Shown piece by piece: positions 36,777-43,560 of a DNA stretch of 51,469 nucleotides. The DNA comes from Bacteroidales bacterium (GTDB lineage: Bacteria > Bacteroidota > Bacteroidia > Bacteroidales > UBA3663): positions 1-51,469 of the forward strand of contig JAFZTS010000016.1 of assembly GCA_017618715.1 (NCBI GenBank). The letters run 5' to 3'. The position numbers and the translations under genes are program-made. The notes beneath the pieces are model-generated. The model made no database searches. It was given only the letters and a program-made list of their open reading frames with translations, and had not been told where the DNA came from. Numbering within the stretch: position 1 is the first letter of the stretch; each line of letters begins with the position of its first letter.

Positions 36777-37633
36777 ACGTCTATCTCCATTAGGTTTTCG
36801 GTATATTCACCCAGTATCATGAAGTCGGTGGTGAAAGGCATGATGGCATCGAGCGCATTGCGATAGGCCATATAATCGGTGAACGTCATATCGACGAAGA
36901 AACGATACTCCCATTCACGTCCGATAATGGGCATTGACTGAATCTTGGTGAGGTTCATGTCGTAGAACGAGAGGATGGTGAGCACCTTGGTAAGCGAACC
37001 TTGCGTGTGTCTCACGCAAAACTCGATGCTGGCCTTGTTGACCTTCATCCTGTCTGTCTCGATAAGCACCGAATACTTGTCCTGCAGCACAAGGAAACGG
37101 GTGAAGTTGCGCTTGTTGGTCTCGATGGAGCGAGCCAGTATTTGCAAGCCATAGAGGTTGGCTGCATATTCCGAGCAAATGGCAGCGTGTCCCAACATCT
37201 TGTTATCCATGATGATCTTCGCAGAGCCTGCCGTGTCGGCCATTTCCACGACCTTGGCCTTTGGCAACTGCGACTGGAGGAAGACCTCGCATTGCAGCAG
37301 GGCAATAGGATGCGAATTGACTTCAACGATATCCTCCAACTGCTGCCCCGGCACACAACATAGGACGTGACTGATATGGAGACGCTGCTCCCCTATCACC
37401 TGTCGCTGCGACTGACGCAACAATTCATGATTCGACAACAAGTTGCCCGCGATGGTGTTCTCGATGGCAATTACGCCCAGCACACGCGGGTCGGCAGCCA
37501 TCGTGTCAAACTCCGACTGGAAAGTATTGCACGGAACAATCTCGACATCACGATCCTTGAAATACTCGCGGGCTGCCATCTCGTGGTAACATCCCTCCTG
37601 GCCTTGAATGGCCACACGTAATCTCTGTTGCAT
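36773..37633 (-). CDS. pheA: Prephenate dehydratase
   Basis: A 286-aa PDT that converts prephenate to phenylpyruvate. The catalytic Thr-Arg-Phe (TRF) is at residues 178-180, and ENTIAGN lies at 58-64. A C-terminal ACT domain spans about 202-280, but its effector signature is unusual: the common ESRP reads QSMP (232-235) and GALV reads GSLT (212-215). No chorismate mutase is fused. It is first in pheA-aminotransferase-DAHPS/CM-tyrA and is preceded by the leader peptide and attenuator at 37650-37796. Confidence 0.93.
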   Translation of the reverse strand: MQQRLRVAIQGQEGCYHEMAAREYFKDRDVEIVPCNTFQSEFDTMAADPRVLGVIAIENTIAGNLLSNHELLRQSQRQVIGEQRLHISHVLCCVPGQQLEDIVEVNSHPIALLQCEVFLQSQLPKAKVVEMADTAGSAKIIMDNKMLGHAAICSEYAANLYGLQILARSIETNKRNFTRFLVLQDKYSVLIETDRMKVNKASIEFCVRHTQGSLTKVLTILSFYDMNLTKIQSMPIIGREWEYRFFVDMTFTDYMAYRNALDAIMPFTTDFMILGEYTENLMEIDV

Positions 37634-37649
37634 AATATATAAATGAAAT

Positions 37650-37685
37650 AAAAAATCCCGGCCATATTCACATGGTCGGGATTTT
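37650..37685 (-). terminator. Attenuator terminator of the Phe/Tyr operon
   Basis: In the pheA leader RNA, AAAATCCCG-A-CCAT pairs with ATGG-C-CGGGATTTT around a 6-nt loop, followed by TTTTTT. It lies 31 nt after the leader-peptide stop and 16 nt before the pheA ATG. Its 5' arm (37674-37681) can instead pair with GGTCGGGA at 37730-37737. Confidence 0.88.
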
Positions 37686-37779
37686 ATAGTCTATCTTTGA
37701 TGTCATCGTATGCAGTTATGCACACGTTTTCCCGACCTTACCTTCAGCAAAGTAATAATAATAGTAAAAGTAAAATCGG
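37674..37779 (-). promoter_or_regulatory. Competing leader RNA helices (regions 1-2-3)
   Basis: Three segments can form exclusive pairs. Region 1, CCGATTTT (37772-37779), overlaps the first aromatic codons and pairs with region 2, AAGGTCGG (37732-37739), eight pairs including two G-U. Region 2 in the form GGTCGGGA (37730-37737) pairs perfectly with region 3, TCCCGACC (37674-37681), the 5' arm of the terminator. A ribosome stalled on the Phe/Tyr codons would cover region 1, free region 2 and block termination. The pairings are seen directly; the mechanism is inferred from classical attenuation. Confidence 0.82.
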
Positions 37780-37796
37780 CCAGACAAATTATTCAT
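37716..37796 (-). CDS. Phe/Tyr leader peptide, 26 aa
   Basis: An ATG-to-TAA frame 15-20 nt after the predicted transcription start encodes a 26-residue peptide starting MNNLSGR. Residues 8-16 read FYFYYYYYF: nine consecutive aromatic codons (TTT TAC TTT TAC TAT TAT TAT TAC TTT). The remainder is AEGKVGKTCA. This is the layout of amino-acid attenuation leaders (compare pheL of enterobacteria), here sensing both products of the downstream operon. No other role is expected for the peptide. Confidence 0.88.
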   Translation of the reverse strand: MNNLSGRFYFYYYYYFAEGKVGKTCA

Positions 37797-37817
37797 AATT
37801 CTTGACAAATTGCGGCG

Positions 37818-37849
37818 CAAAGATAAGGCAAACTTTTAAAACCTCCAAA
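37818..37849 (-). promoter_or_regulatory. Promoter of the Phe/Tyr operon
   Basis: Minus-strand TTTG at 37846-37849, 20-nt spacer, TATCTTTG at 37818-37825. Transcription would start near 37811, before the leader peptide. Confidence 0.75.
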
Positions 37850-37926
37850 CTTTTTGCAATTTTTTTTCACTCTACATTACGATTTTCACAAAAAAAACAC
37901 GAAAAGCATATTTTTTGCGAATAAAA

Positions 37927-37958
37927 TTGTGCTTTTCAAATAAAAGTTGCTATATTTG
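37927..37958 (+). promoter_or_regulatory. Promoter of the aldolase gene
   Basis: TTG at 37927-37929, 21-nt spacer, TATATTTG at 37951-37958. The leader is about 85 nt and contains only an 8-codon ORF of doubtful meaning at 37975. Confidence 0.7.
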
Positions 37959-38050
37959 CATCGTTTAATAGTAAATGTCTTCCCGAAAACTTAAGCAGTG
38001 ACTAACTGATACAACAATACCAACCAACAATTTAATTAAAAACTCAAATT

Positions 38051-39058
38051 ATGATTAACTACAAAGATCTCGGTCTCGTGAATACCCGCGAGATGTTCAA
38101 GAGAGCAGTAGATGGCGGTTATGCTATCCCAGCCTTTAACTTCAACACTATGGAGCAGATGCAGGCTATCGTACAGGCTGCAGTTGAAACCAAGTCTCCA
38201 GTGATCATGCAGGTTTCGAAGGGCGCACGCAAGTATGCCAACCCAACGATCCTCCGCTATATGGCTGAAGGTGCTGTTGCTTATGCCAAGGAGCTTGGCT
38301 GCGCACATCCCGAAATCGTGCTTCACCTCGACCACGGTGACAGCTTCGAGACTTGCAAGGACTGCATCGACATGGGCTTCTCATCAGTGATGTTCGACGG
38401 CTCGGCTCTTCCTTACGAGGAGAATATCAAGGTCTCTCGTCAGGTAGTTGAATATGCCCACAAGTACGATGTTACCGTAGAGTGTGAGCTGGGTGTACTC
38501 GCAGGTGTAGAGGATGAGGTTGCCTCTGAGGTTAGCCATTACACCAAGCCCGAAGAGGTAATTGACTTCGCTACCCGCACAGGTTGCGACTCTCTCGCCA
38601 TCTCTATCGGCACCAGCCACGGCGCTTACAAGTTCAAGCCCGAGCAGTGCACCCGCGATCCCAAGACCGGCAAGCTCGTTCCTCCCCCACTCGCATTCGA
38701 CGTGCTCCATCAGATCGAGCAGAAGCTCCCCGGCTTCCCGATCGTTCTTCACGGTTCTTCATCTGTTCCACAGGAAGAGGTTGACACCATCAACGCTTAT
38801 GGTGGCAAGTTGCCCGATGCCATCGGTATTCCCGAGGAGCAGCTCCGCGAAGCTGCCAAGAGCGCTGTCTGCAAGATCAACATCGACTCCGACTCTCGTC
38901 TTGCCATGACTGCTGCTATCCGCAAGCACCTCGCTGAGAACCCATCTCACTTCGATCCACGTCAGTACCTCACTCCTGCACGTGACAACATGAAGAAGAT
39001 GTACATCCACAAGATCGTCAATGTGCTTGGCTCTGACGGCAAGCTCGCTCAGTGCTGA
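38051..39058 (+). CDS. fba: Class II fructose-bisphosphate aldolase
   Basis: A 335-aa zinc aldolase of glycolysis and gluconeogenesis, cleaving fructose 1,6-bisphosphate. HLDHGD at residues 92-97 carries the first zinc ligand and catalytic Asp; SIGTSHGAYKF and LHGSSSVP carry further metal and phosphate ligands. Codon choice is more biased than in its neighbours, as expected for a highly expressed enzyme. It is monocistronic, with promoter and strong terminator. Tagatose-bisphosphate aldolase is the alternative, but no galactitol genes are nearby. Confidence 0.94.
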   Translation: MINYKDLGLVNTREMFKRAVDGGYAIPAFNFNTMEQMQAIVQAAVETKSPVIMQVSKGARKYANPTILRYMAEGAVAYAKELGCAHPEIVLHLDHGDSFETCKDCIDMGFSSVMFDGSALPYEENIKVSRQVVEYAHKYDVTVECELGVLAGVEDEVASEVSHYTKPEEVIDFATRTGCDSLAISIGTSHGAYKFKPEQCTRDPKTGKLVPPPLAFDVLHQIEQKLPGFPIVLHGSSSVPQEEVDTINAYGGKLPDAIGIPEEQLREAAKSAVCKINIDSDSRLAMTAAIRKHLAENPSHFDPRQYLTPARDNMKKMYIHKIVNVLGSDGKLAQC

Positions 39059-39082
39059 TCTTGCATCAAGATTGAATAAAAT

Positions 39083-39122
39083 GACGTGTCAAAGGTCTCC
39101 GGACTTTTGACACGTTTTTTTC
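39083..39122 (+). terminator. Terminator of the aldolase gene
   Basis: ACGTGTCAAAGGTC pairs with GGACTTTTGACACGT over about 14 bp with a short loop, followed by at least seven T. The stretch from 39123 to 39213 holds nothing recognisable. Confidence 0.88.
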
Positions 39123-39213
39123 AATACTGACCAATACCTGCCTTATGGACAGTGACTTCGTCAGGGTAATTTCCAAGAAAATGACGCTAATTATATAGAA
39201 ATACGTTAAAATA

Positions 39214-39245
39214 TTTGGAAATACAAATATAATATCTTACCTTTG
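39214..39245 (+). promoter_or_regulatory. Promoter of the small winged-helix/PCMD/barrel operon
   Basis: TTTG at 39214-39217, 20-nt spacer, TACCTTTG at 39238-39245. The ATG of the first gene is 48 nt further. Confidence 0.7.
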
Positions 39246-39292
39246 CTGCGTGAATGTTACACTACAGTCCTAACACATAAAAAACTATAACT

Positions 39293-39466
39293 ATGAAAGA
39301 ACAAGTATTAAAGGCAATGCGTGAGGCTGGCAAACCCGTCTCGGCAGGTGATGTAACCAAGGCACTGGGTGCCGACCGCAAGGAAGTTGACAAGGCTTTT
39401 GCCGAACTGAAGAAGGAGGGTGCCATTGTGTCGCCCGTCCGCTGCAAATGGGAACCCGCCAAATAA
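39293..39466 (+). CDS. Small winged-helix-like protein, 57 aa
   Basis: A 57-codon frame starting MKEQVLKAMREAGKPVSAGD. The pattern of helix 1 (EQVLKAMREA), a helix-turn-helix-like VSAGDVTKALGADRKEVDKAFAEL and a basic beta-like end (GAIVSPVRCKWEP) looks like a minimal winged helix, of the kind seen in MarR- or dissociation-type DNA-binding domains. The Cys at 51 is followed by KW. It has its own promoter and ends 7 nt before the lipoprotein gene. Whether it binds DNA is not shown; similar short proteins occur across Bacteroidales. Confidence 0.75.
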   Translation: MKEQVLKAMREAGKPVSAGDVTKALGADRKEVDKAFAELKKEGAIVSPVRCKWEPAK

Positions 39467-39473
39467 CTGTTGT

Positions 39474-40631
39474 ATGAGGAAACGTTATTCATTTGCGTTG
39501 CTGTTCATCCTGTTGTTCTCCTCGTGCATCAAGGACGAACTGCCCAACGCAGAATGCGACATCTTAAGCGCATGGGTGGAGGGCGACCAATATGCCGAAA
39601 TCTTCTACAATAAGTCACAGATGCGCTTGGAAAACATCTCGACATCGGAAAGGGAGATTGTTTTCACTGTACGCTCGCTTATCTCGATGCCAAAGAAGTT
39701 GCCAGTGCATTTCAACATCACCCCGGGTGCTACCATCGAACCAGCCAACGGCTCGGAACAGGACTTCTCGAAAGGTCCCGTGACATATACAGTGACATCC
39801 GAGGATGGTGAATGGAAACGCCAATACGCTGTGGCCTTCAAAGAGCTTAACCTCCCCACCTACAAGTTCAGCTTCGAAAACTACGAGACCGTAGAACTCT
39901 ACGGCAACTACTATCATGAGTTCTACGAAGTCGATCAGATGGGCACACACCACAACATCTGGGCTTCAGGCAATTCGGGTGCCGTCCTGGTCAAGACTGA
40001 CTCGAAACCAGAGGATCAACCCACCTATTCCACTCCGAACGGGTATGCCGGACGCGGTGTTTGCCTCAATACGCAGGATGCAGGCTCACTAGGCCACCTG
40101 TTCGGCAAACCTATTGCAGCAGGCAATCTCTTTATGGGCAAGTTCATTCTCGAAAATGTGCTCATCGATGCGTTGAAGGCTACCGAGTTCGGTCGTCCCA
40201 TCGACCGTGTTCCTGTACGAGTAACGGGTTATTACAAATACCATCCAGGTGCCGTCTTCACCGACAAGGACATGAATGAAATTCCCTCTCGCACCGACGA
40301 GGCAAGCATCTATGCCGTGTTCTATCGCAACAAGGACACCGAAGGCAACGATGTGTACCTGTATGGCAACGATGTGCTCTCGAGCCCCTACATCGTAAAG
40401 AAGGCTCAGGTTGAGTCGCTGCCGCCCACCGATGAATGGACACGTTTCGAGATGTTCTTCGAAGGCGACGAGGCCGACACCAAGATCTTAACCTCACAAG
40501 GTTACAACATGACACTTGTGTTCTCGTCGAGCAAGGAAGGTGCCTCGTTCGAAGGAGCTGTCGGAAGCGTTCTTTACGTGGACGAGGTAGAGGTATCATT
40601 TGAAGAACTCGAAACAACTGACGCATCATGA
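39474..40631 (+). CDS. PCMD-domain surface lipoprotein
   Basis: A 385-aa lipoprotein (MRKRYSFALLFILLFSSC, Cys18). After an immunoglobulin-like segment (about 30-130) comes a beta-sandwich of the putative carbohydrate-metabolism (PCMD) type, with FSFENYETVELYGNYYHEFY ahead of WASGNSGA, GYAGRGVCLNTQDAG and FMGKFIL. PCMD proteins are common near polysaccharide loci, but none is here. I chose the ATG at 39474, since it alone gives a lipobox. The next gene overlaps by 4 nt. Function unproven; surface glycan binding is a family-based guess. Confidence 0.75.
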   Translation: MRKRYSFALLFILLFSSCIKDELPNAECDILSAWVEGDQYAEIFYNKSQMRLENISTSEREIVFTVRSLISMPKKLPVHFNITPGATIEPANGSEQDFSKGPVTYTVTSEDGEWKRQYAVAFKELNLPTYKFSFENYETVELYGNYYHEFYEVDQMGTHHNIWASGNSGAVLVKTDSKPEDQPTYSTPNGYAGRGVCLNTQDAGSLGHLFGKPIAAGNLFMGKFILENVLIDALKATEFGRPIDRVPVRVTGYYKYHPGAVFTDKDMNEIPSRTDEASIYAVFYRNKDTEGNDVYLYGNDVLSSPYIVKKAQVESLPPTDEWTRFEMFFEGDEADTKILTSQGYNMTLVFSSSKEGASFEGAVGSVLYVDEVEVSFEELETTDAS

Positions 40632-41386
40632 AAAGGATTATTATCATCAGTCTGGCATTCTTCATGTCGTTGTTATTGGCAAGTAATACCTTTGGCCAAG
40701 ATAAGAAGAATAAGTTTTTTCATGTGATTGTTCGCGCCGGCTACAATATTGGTGGAACAGCACCTCTCGGCGTTCCCGCCACCATTCGCAGTATCGATTC
40801 CTTCAAACCCACACCATCCGTGATGGGAGGCATCGACTTTCAACTGACTCCTGGCAGATTGGGAATATTGGCAGGTGTGCACTACGAGAACAAGGCCATG
40901 GACACCAAGGTGACCACCAAGGGTTATCGCATGGAACTGGTGAAAGGTGACAGTAGGATGGAAGGTCTCTTCACCGGTCACGTCAAGCAGGAGGTAACGC
41001 AATGGATGCTCACCATCCCCGTAATGCTTACTTGCCGCCTGGGCAATAGAGTCACATGGAAAGTCGGTCCGTACATTTCTATACTGACCGACAAGGATTT
41101 CAGCGGTATTGCCTCCGACGGTTACTTACGACAGGGCGATCCCACCGGTCCTCGCATCAACATGGGTGATAAGGAGGGCGAATGGGCCACCTACGATTTC
41201 AGCGACGAGATTGAAGATCGCCAATATGGTGTTGCCATGGGCTTCGACTGGCGACTCTCGCAGCATGTGGGCATCATGACCGATATCAACTGGGGTCTGA
41301 CGGGTGTCTTCGACAGCGACTTCAAGACTGTTGAGCAGACACTCTATCCCATATATGCTAATATCGGCCTGTTCTTGACGTTCTAA
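40628..41386 (+). CDS. Outer membrane beta-barrel protein (PorT-like fold)
   Basis: A 252-aa exported protein (signal peptide ending NTFGQ) with alternating hydrophobic strands and a terminal FLTF, typical of eight- to ten-stranded barrels of the OMP_b-brl_2/PorT group. ATGA overlap with the PCMD gene implies coupled synthesis, so the lipoprotein and barrel may form a complex. No specific function can be read. Confidence 0.75.
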   Translation: MKRIIIISLAFFMSLLLASNTFGQDKKNKFFHVIVRAGYNIGGTAPLGVPATIRSIDSFKPTPSVMGGIDFQLTPGRLGILAGVHYENKAMDTKVTTKGYRMELVKGDSRMEGLFTGHVKQEVTQWMLTIPVMLTCRLGNRVTWKVGPYISILTDKDFSGIASDGYLRQGDPTGPRINMGDKEGEWATYDFSDEIEDRQYGVAMGFDWRLSQHVGIMTDINWGLTGVFDSDFKTVEQTLYPIYANIGLFLTF

Positions 41387-41400
41387 TCGACCAACTATAA

Positions 41401-41443
41401 ATCAGCGGGCTACCGATTGGATTTCGGTAGCCCGCTGATATTT
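41401..41443. terminator. Bidirectional terminator between the barrel gene and the polyene-like operon
   Basis: ATCAGCGGGCTACCGA pairs with TTCGGTAGCCCGCTGAT around a short loop, followed by ATTTT on the plus strand. It separates two convergent operons. Confidence 0.85.
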
Positions 41444-41452
41444 TATGTTTGC

Positions 41453-41884
41453 TCAATCATCTTCGATGCCGTATCGCTGTTTCCAGTCGATGTAATACTG
41501 TGGCTCCTCCAGCATCAACTCCTGCTTTTGGTCGATGAAAAGCTGGATGGTAGTGGCACGGCAACAGAGCGCATCGTCGCGCTCACGACGTATCTCGTAG
41601 CGATAGTCCAAACGTGCGCCGCGCTTGGGAACGTAGGTGGTACGTATCACGGCCACATCGTTGAGTTCCAATGGGCCGTAGTACTTCACATGCACATCAA
41701 CGATAGGAGCCAGTATGCCTGCGGCAACCATGTCGGCATAACCAATGCCTGGGAAATGACGTCCGAACGACTCGCGGCCATCCTCCATATACTTGATGTA
41801 GGAGCCGTGCCAGGCACGCCCCATGGAATCAATCTCACTGAACTTGACGGGAATCCTTGTGACGTCTTCCAGTTTCATGTCCAT
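41453..41884 (-). CDS. Acyl-CoA/acyl-ACP thioesterase, 4HBT hotdog fold
   Basis: A 143-aa single hotdog domain. FSEIDSMGRAWHGSYIKYME (residues 15-34) carries the Asp19 and later His/Tyr/Glu pattern of 4-hydroxybenzoyl-CoA-type thioesterases. As the last gene of the operon, it likely releases or edits acyl chains on the ACP at 48650; ApeK holds this place in aryl polyene clusters. A YbgC-like housekeeping role is the alternative. Confidence 0.8.
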   Translation of the reverse strand: MDMKLEDVTRIPVKFSEIDSMGRAWHGSYIKYMEDGRESFGRHFPGIGYADMVAAGILAPIVDVHVKYYGPLELNDVAVIRTTYVPKRGARLDYRYEIRRERDDALCCRATTIQLFIDQKQELMLEEPQYYIDWKQRYGIEDD

Positions 41885-41887
41885 TGC

Positions 41888-42538
41888 TTATTTCACATCG
41901 AACACGGAATCATTCACGGGCACATCCATCTTGTAGTTCGAGAACTCATACAGCTCATAGTTGCCCGACTTGCCATTGAGGCGCACGCTACGCAACTCTC
42001 CAGCTTTCGTATCAATCACGATGACGAACGACTGATAAAGGAGTTTGCGACGCTCGGCTGCATTGGCTGTGATAGGCGCGATGGTCATCGTCATGCTGGT
42101 ATCATCGCGTTCCATATCGACATCAGCCACATCGCTGAGGTCTGTATCGGTGTTACCGCTGGTGATGTTCTTTATGGCAGTGGTGAGTGGACCCAACGAC
42201 GATGAACCACTGCCCGTAGCAGTCGAAGCCTTGCCATCCTGAACGATGGTGAACGTCTCGCCGTCGGTCACAAGCTTATCCTTGCCGCCATTGGTCGAAA
42301 TACACATCTTCGCTGGCTTCTTGAAGTAGAACGTGCCTGTTGAAACCTGGTCCTTGGTAACCATCGTGTTGTGGGTGGTCTTCTTGACCGAAGCTGTCAT
42401 CGAACTGATTTTCTGATAGCCTTCCATAGCCTGCTTCATCACATCCTGGTCCTGTGCCTGGATGGTCGAAACCGAAGTAGAAAGGGTTGCAATCGAGGCC
42501 ACAAGGGCCATGGCCATTATTCTGACGATTTTTTTCAT
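41888..42538 (-). CDS. LolA-like outer membrane lipoprotein carrier
   Basis: A 216-aa periplasmic protein with a signal peptide (cut after IQAQ) and the LolA/LolB half-barrel pattern: short helix EGYQKISSMTASVKK, then strands STGTFYFKKPAKMCI and a C-terminal FSNYKMDVPVNDSVFDV. LolA-type proteins shuttle lipids or lipoproteins. In polyene clusters the homologue (ApeL) is thought to help move the lipid product to the outer membrane, which fits its place beside an MMPL exporter. A general LolA role is possible. Confidence 0.8.
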   Translation of the reverse strand: MKKIVRIMAMALVASIATLSTSVSTIQAQDQDVMKQAMEGYQKISSMTASVKKTTHNTMVTKDQVSTGTFYFKKPAKMCISTNGGKDKLVTDGETFTIVQDGKASTATGSGSSSLGPLTTAIKNITSGNTDTDLSDVADVDMERDDTSMTMTIAPITANAAERRKLLYQSFVIVIDTKAGELRSVRLNGKSGNYELYEFSNYKMDVPVNDSVFDVK

Positions 42539-42554
42539 ATTTTTTTGTTTTTTT

Positions 42555-42635
42555 CGGAGTTATCGGAGTGCTCTGAGTAATCAGAGTTATCGGAGTATTC
42601 CGAGGACTCCGAGTATTCCGATTATTCCGAGTTTT
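42555..42635. repeat. 9-bp-period degenerate tandem array, CCGAGTATT family (copy 2)
   Basis: Nine 9-mers abut without gaps over 81 bp: CGGAGTTAT / CGGAGTGCT / CTGAGTAAT / CAGAGTTAT / CGGAGTATT / CCGAGGACT / CCGAGTATT / CCGATTATT / CCGAGTTTT. It fills the gap between fabG and the lolA-like gene. Units CTGAGTAAT and CCGATTATT are identical to units in the hisS leader array 30 kb away. Confidence 0.85.
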
Positions 42636-42638
42636 CAA

Positions 42639-43367
42639 TCAAGTATAAAGTCCGCCATTGATGCTGATCACGTTGCCGGTGATGTAGCCGGCCTGTGGAG
42701 ATGCCAGGAAGGCGACAAGCTCTGCCACTTCCTCAGGTTGTCCGAAACGATTGGCGGGGATGGTCTTCTTCAAAGCAGCCTCGTCGAGGCCCTCCACCAT
42801 ATCGGTCTTGATGAAACCTGGAGCCACGGCATTGACGGTGATGTTCTTGCGGGCAACTTCCTTGGCAAGTGCCTTGGTGGCAGCTACCAGTCCGCCCTTG
42901 GCAGCACTGTAGTTGGTTTGTCCCTGCATACCCATGATTCCGCTCACGCTGGCCATGTTGATGATGCGGCCGAACTTGTGGAACTGCATCTGCGGGATGA
43001 GTGGAGCCGTGACATTATAGAAGCCGCCGAGCGTGACGTTGATGACGCTGTACCAGTCTTCGGCTGGCATGAGAGCCATCAGGTTGTCGCGACGGATGCC
43101 GGCATTGTTGACCACCACCTCGATGTATTCATCCTCGTGGGCCTTCTGCCAATTCTCGAGCGCAGTCCTGACCTGCTCGGCGTCACCGACATTGAACTGC
43201 AGCATTTCGCCATCGCTGCCTGCCTCGCGAACCAGCCGCAAGGTTTCCTCAGCTGCATCGGTGCGGCTCACATAATTGATGATGATATGGTAGCCCAGTT
43301 GTGCGAGTTTGACACTCACCGCACGGCCAATACCGCGACTACCTCCTGTAACTAAAGCGTATTTCAT
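42639..43367 (-). CDS. fabG: FabG-type 3-oxoacyl-ACP reductase
   Basis: A 242-aa short-chain dehydrogenase with TGGSRGIGR at residues 7-15, NNAG, and the catalytic YSAAK block (NYSAAKGG). It reduces the beta-ketoacyl-ACP made by the ketosynthase of the same operon (the ApeQ position in aryl polyene clusters). I start at MKYALVTGG (43367); the longer frame reads through the AATTAACAAATAAC repeat. It could be the housekeeping FabG or a pathway-specific copy; context favours the latter. Confidence 0.88.
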   Translation of the reverse strand: MKYALVTGGSRGIGRAVSVKLAQLGYHIIINYVSRTDAAEETLRLVREAGSDGEMLQFNVGDAEQVRTALENWQKAHEDEYIEVVVNNAGIRRDNLMALMPAEDWYSVINVTLGGFYNVTAPLIPQMQFHKFGRIINMASVSGIMGMQGQTNYSAAKGGLVAATKALAKEVARKNITVNAVAPGFIKTDMVEGLDEAALKKTIPANRFGQPEEVAELVAFLASPQAGYITGNVISINGGLYT

Positions 43368-43399
43368 AATTAACAAATAACAATTAACAAATAACAATT
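43368..43399. repeat. 14-bp tandem repeat directly upstream of fabG
   Basis: AATTAACAAATAAC occurs twice perfectly (43368-43381, 43382-43395) and then begins a third time (AATT). It abuts the fabG start codon and makes an A/T-rich translation initiation region. Confidence 0.85.
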
Positions 43400-43421
43400 G
43401 TCTGCGGGAATCATTTCTTTG

Positions 43422-43543
43422 ACCATTGTAAGCCCCAATGGTTTAACCAGCGCCCTCCCTTCGTCTTCGTCAGCAGCCAAGCTTGGCTGCCCCTCAAACC
43501 ATCAAACCTCTCAAACGACCCCTTCCTCCCCCTAAGCAGGGGG
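43422..43543. repeat. Mosaic intergenic element: hairpins, 18-bp palindrome and 9-bp units
   Basis: This 192-bp gap holds, in order, the stem ACCATTG/CAATGGT (43422-43442), the perfect palindrome GCAGCCAAGCTTGGCTGC (43473-43490), three 9-mers CCTCAAACC / ATCAAACCT / CTCAAACGA (43492-43518), and the stem CCCCCT/AGGGGG (43528-43543). The palindrome with its flanks (43470-43500) matches 45078-45108 at 30 of 31 positions. Confidence 0.75.
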
Positions 43544-43560
43544 ACCGAGGGTGTCTCTCC

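Noticed and set aside
37975..38001. Eight-codon upstream ORF in the aldolase leader
   Set aside because: It has no unusual codon run and no downstream alternative helices; probably chance.
39123..39213. Gap between the aldolase terminator and the next promoter
   Set aside because: AT-rich with no hairpin, ORF or repeat that stands out.
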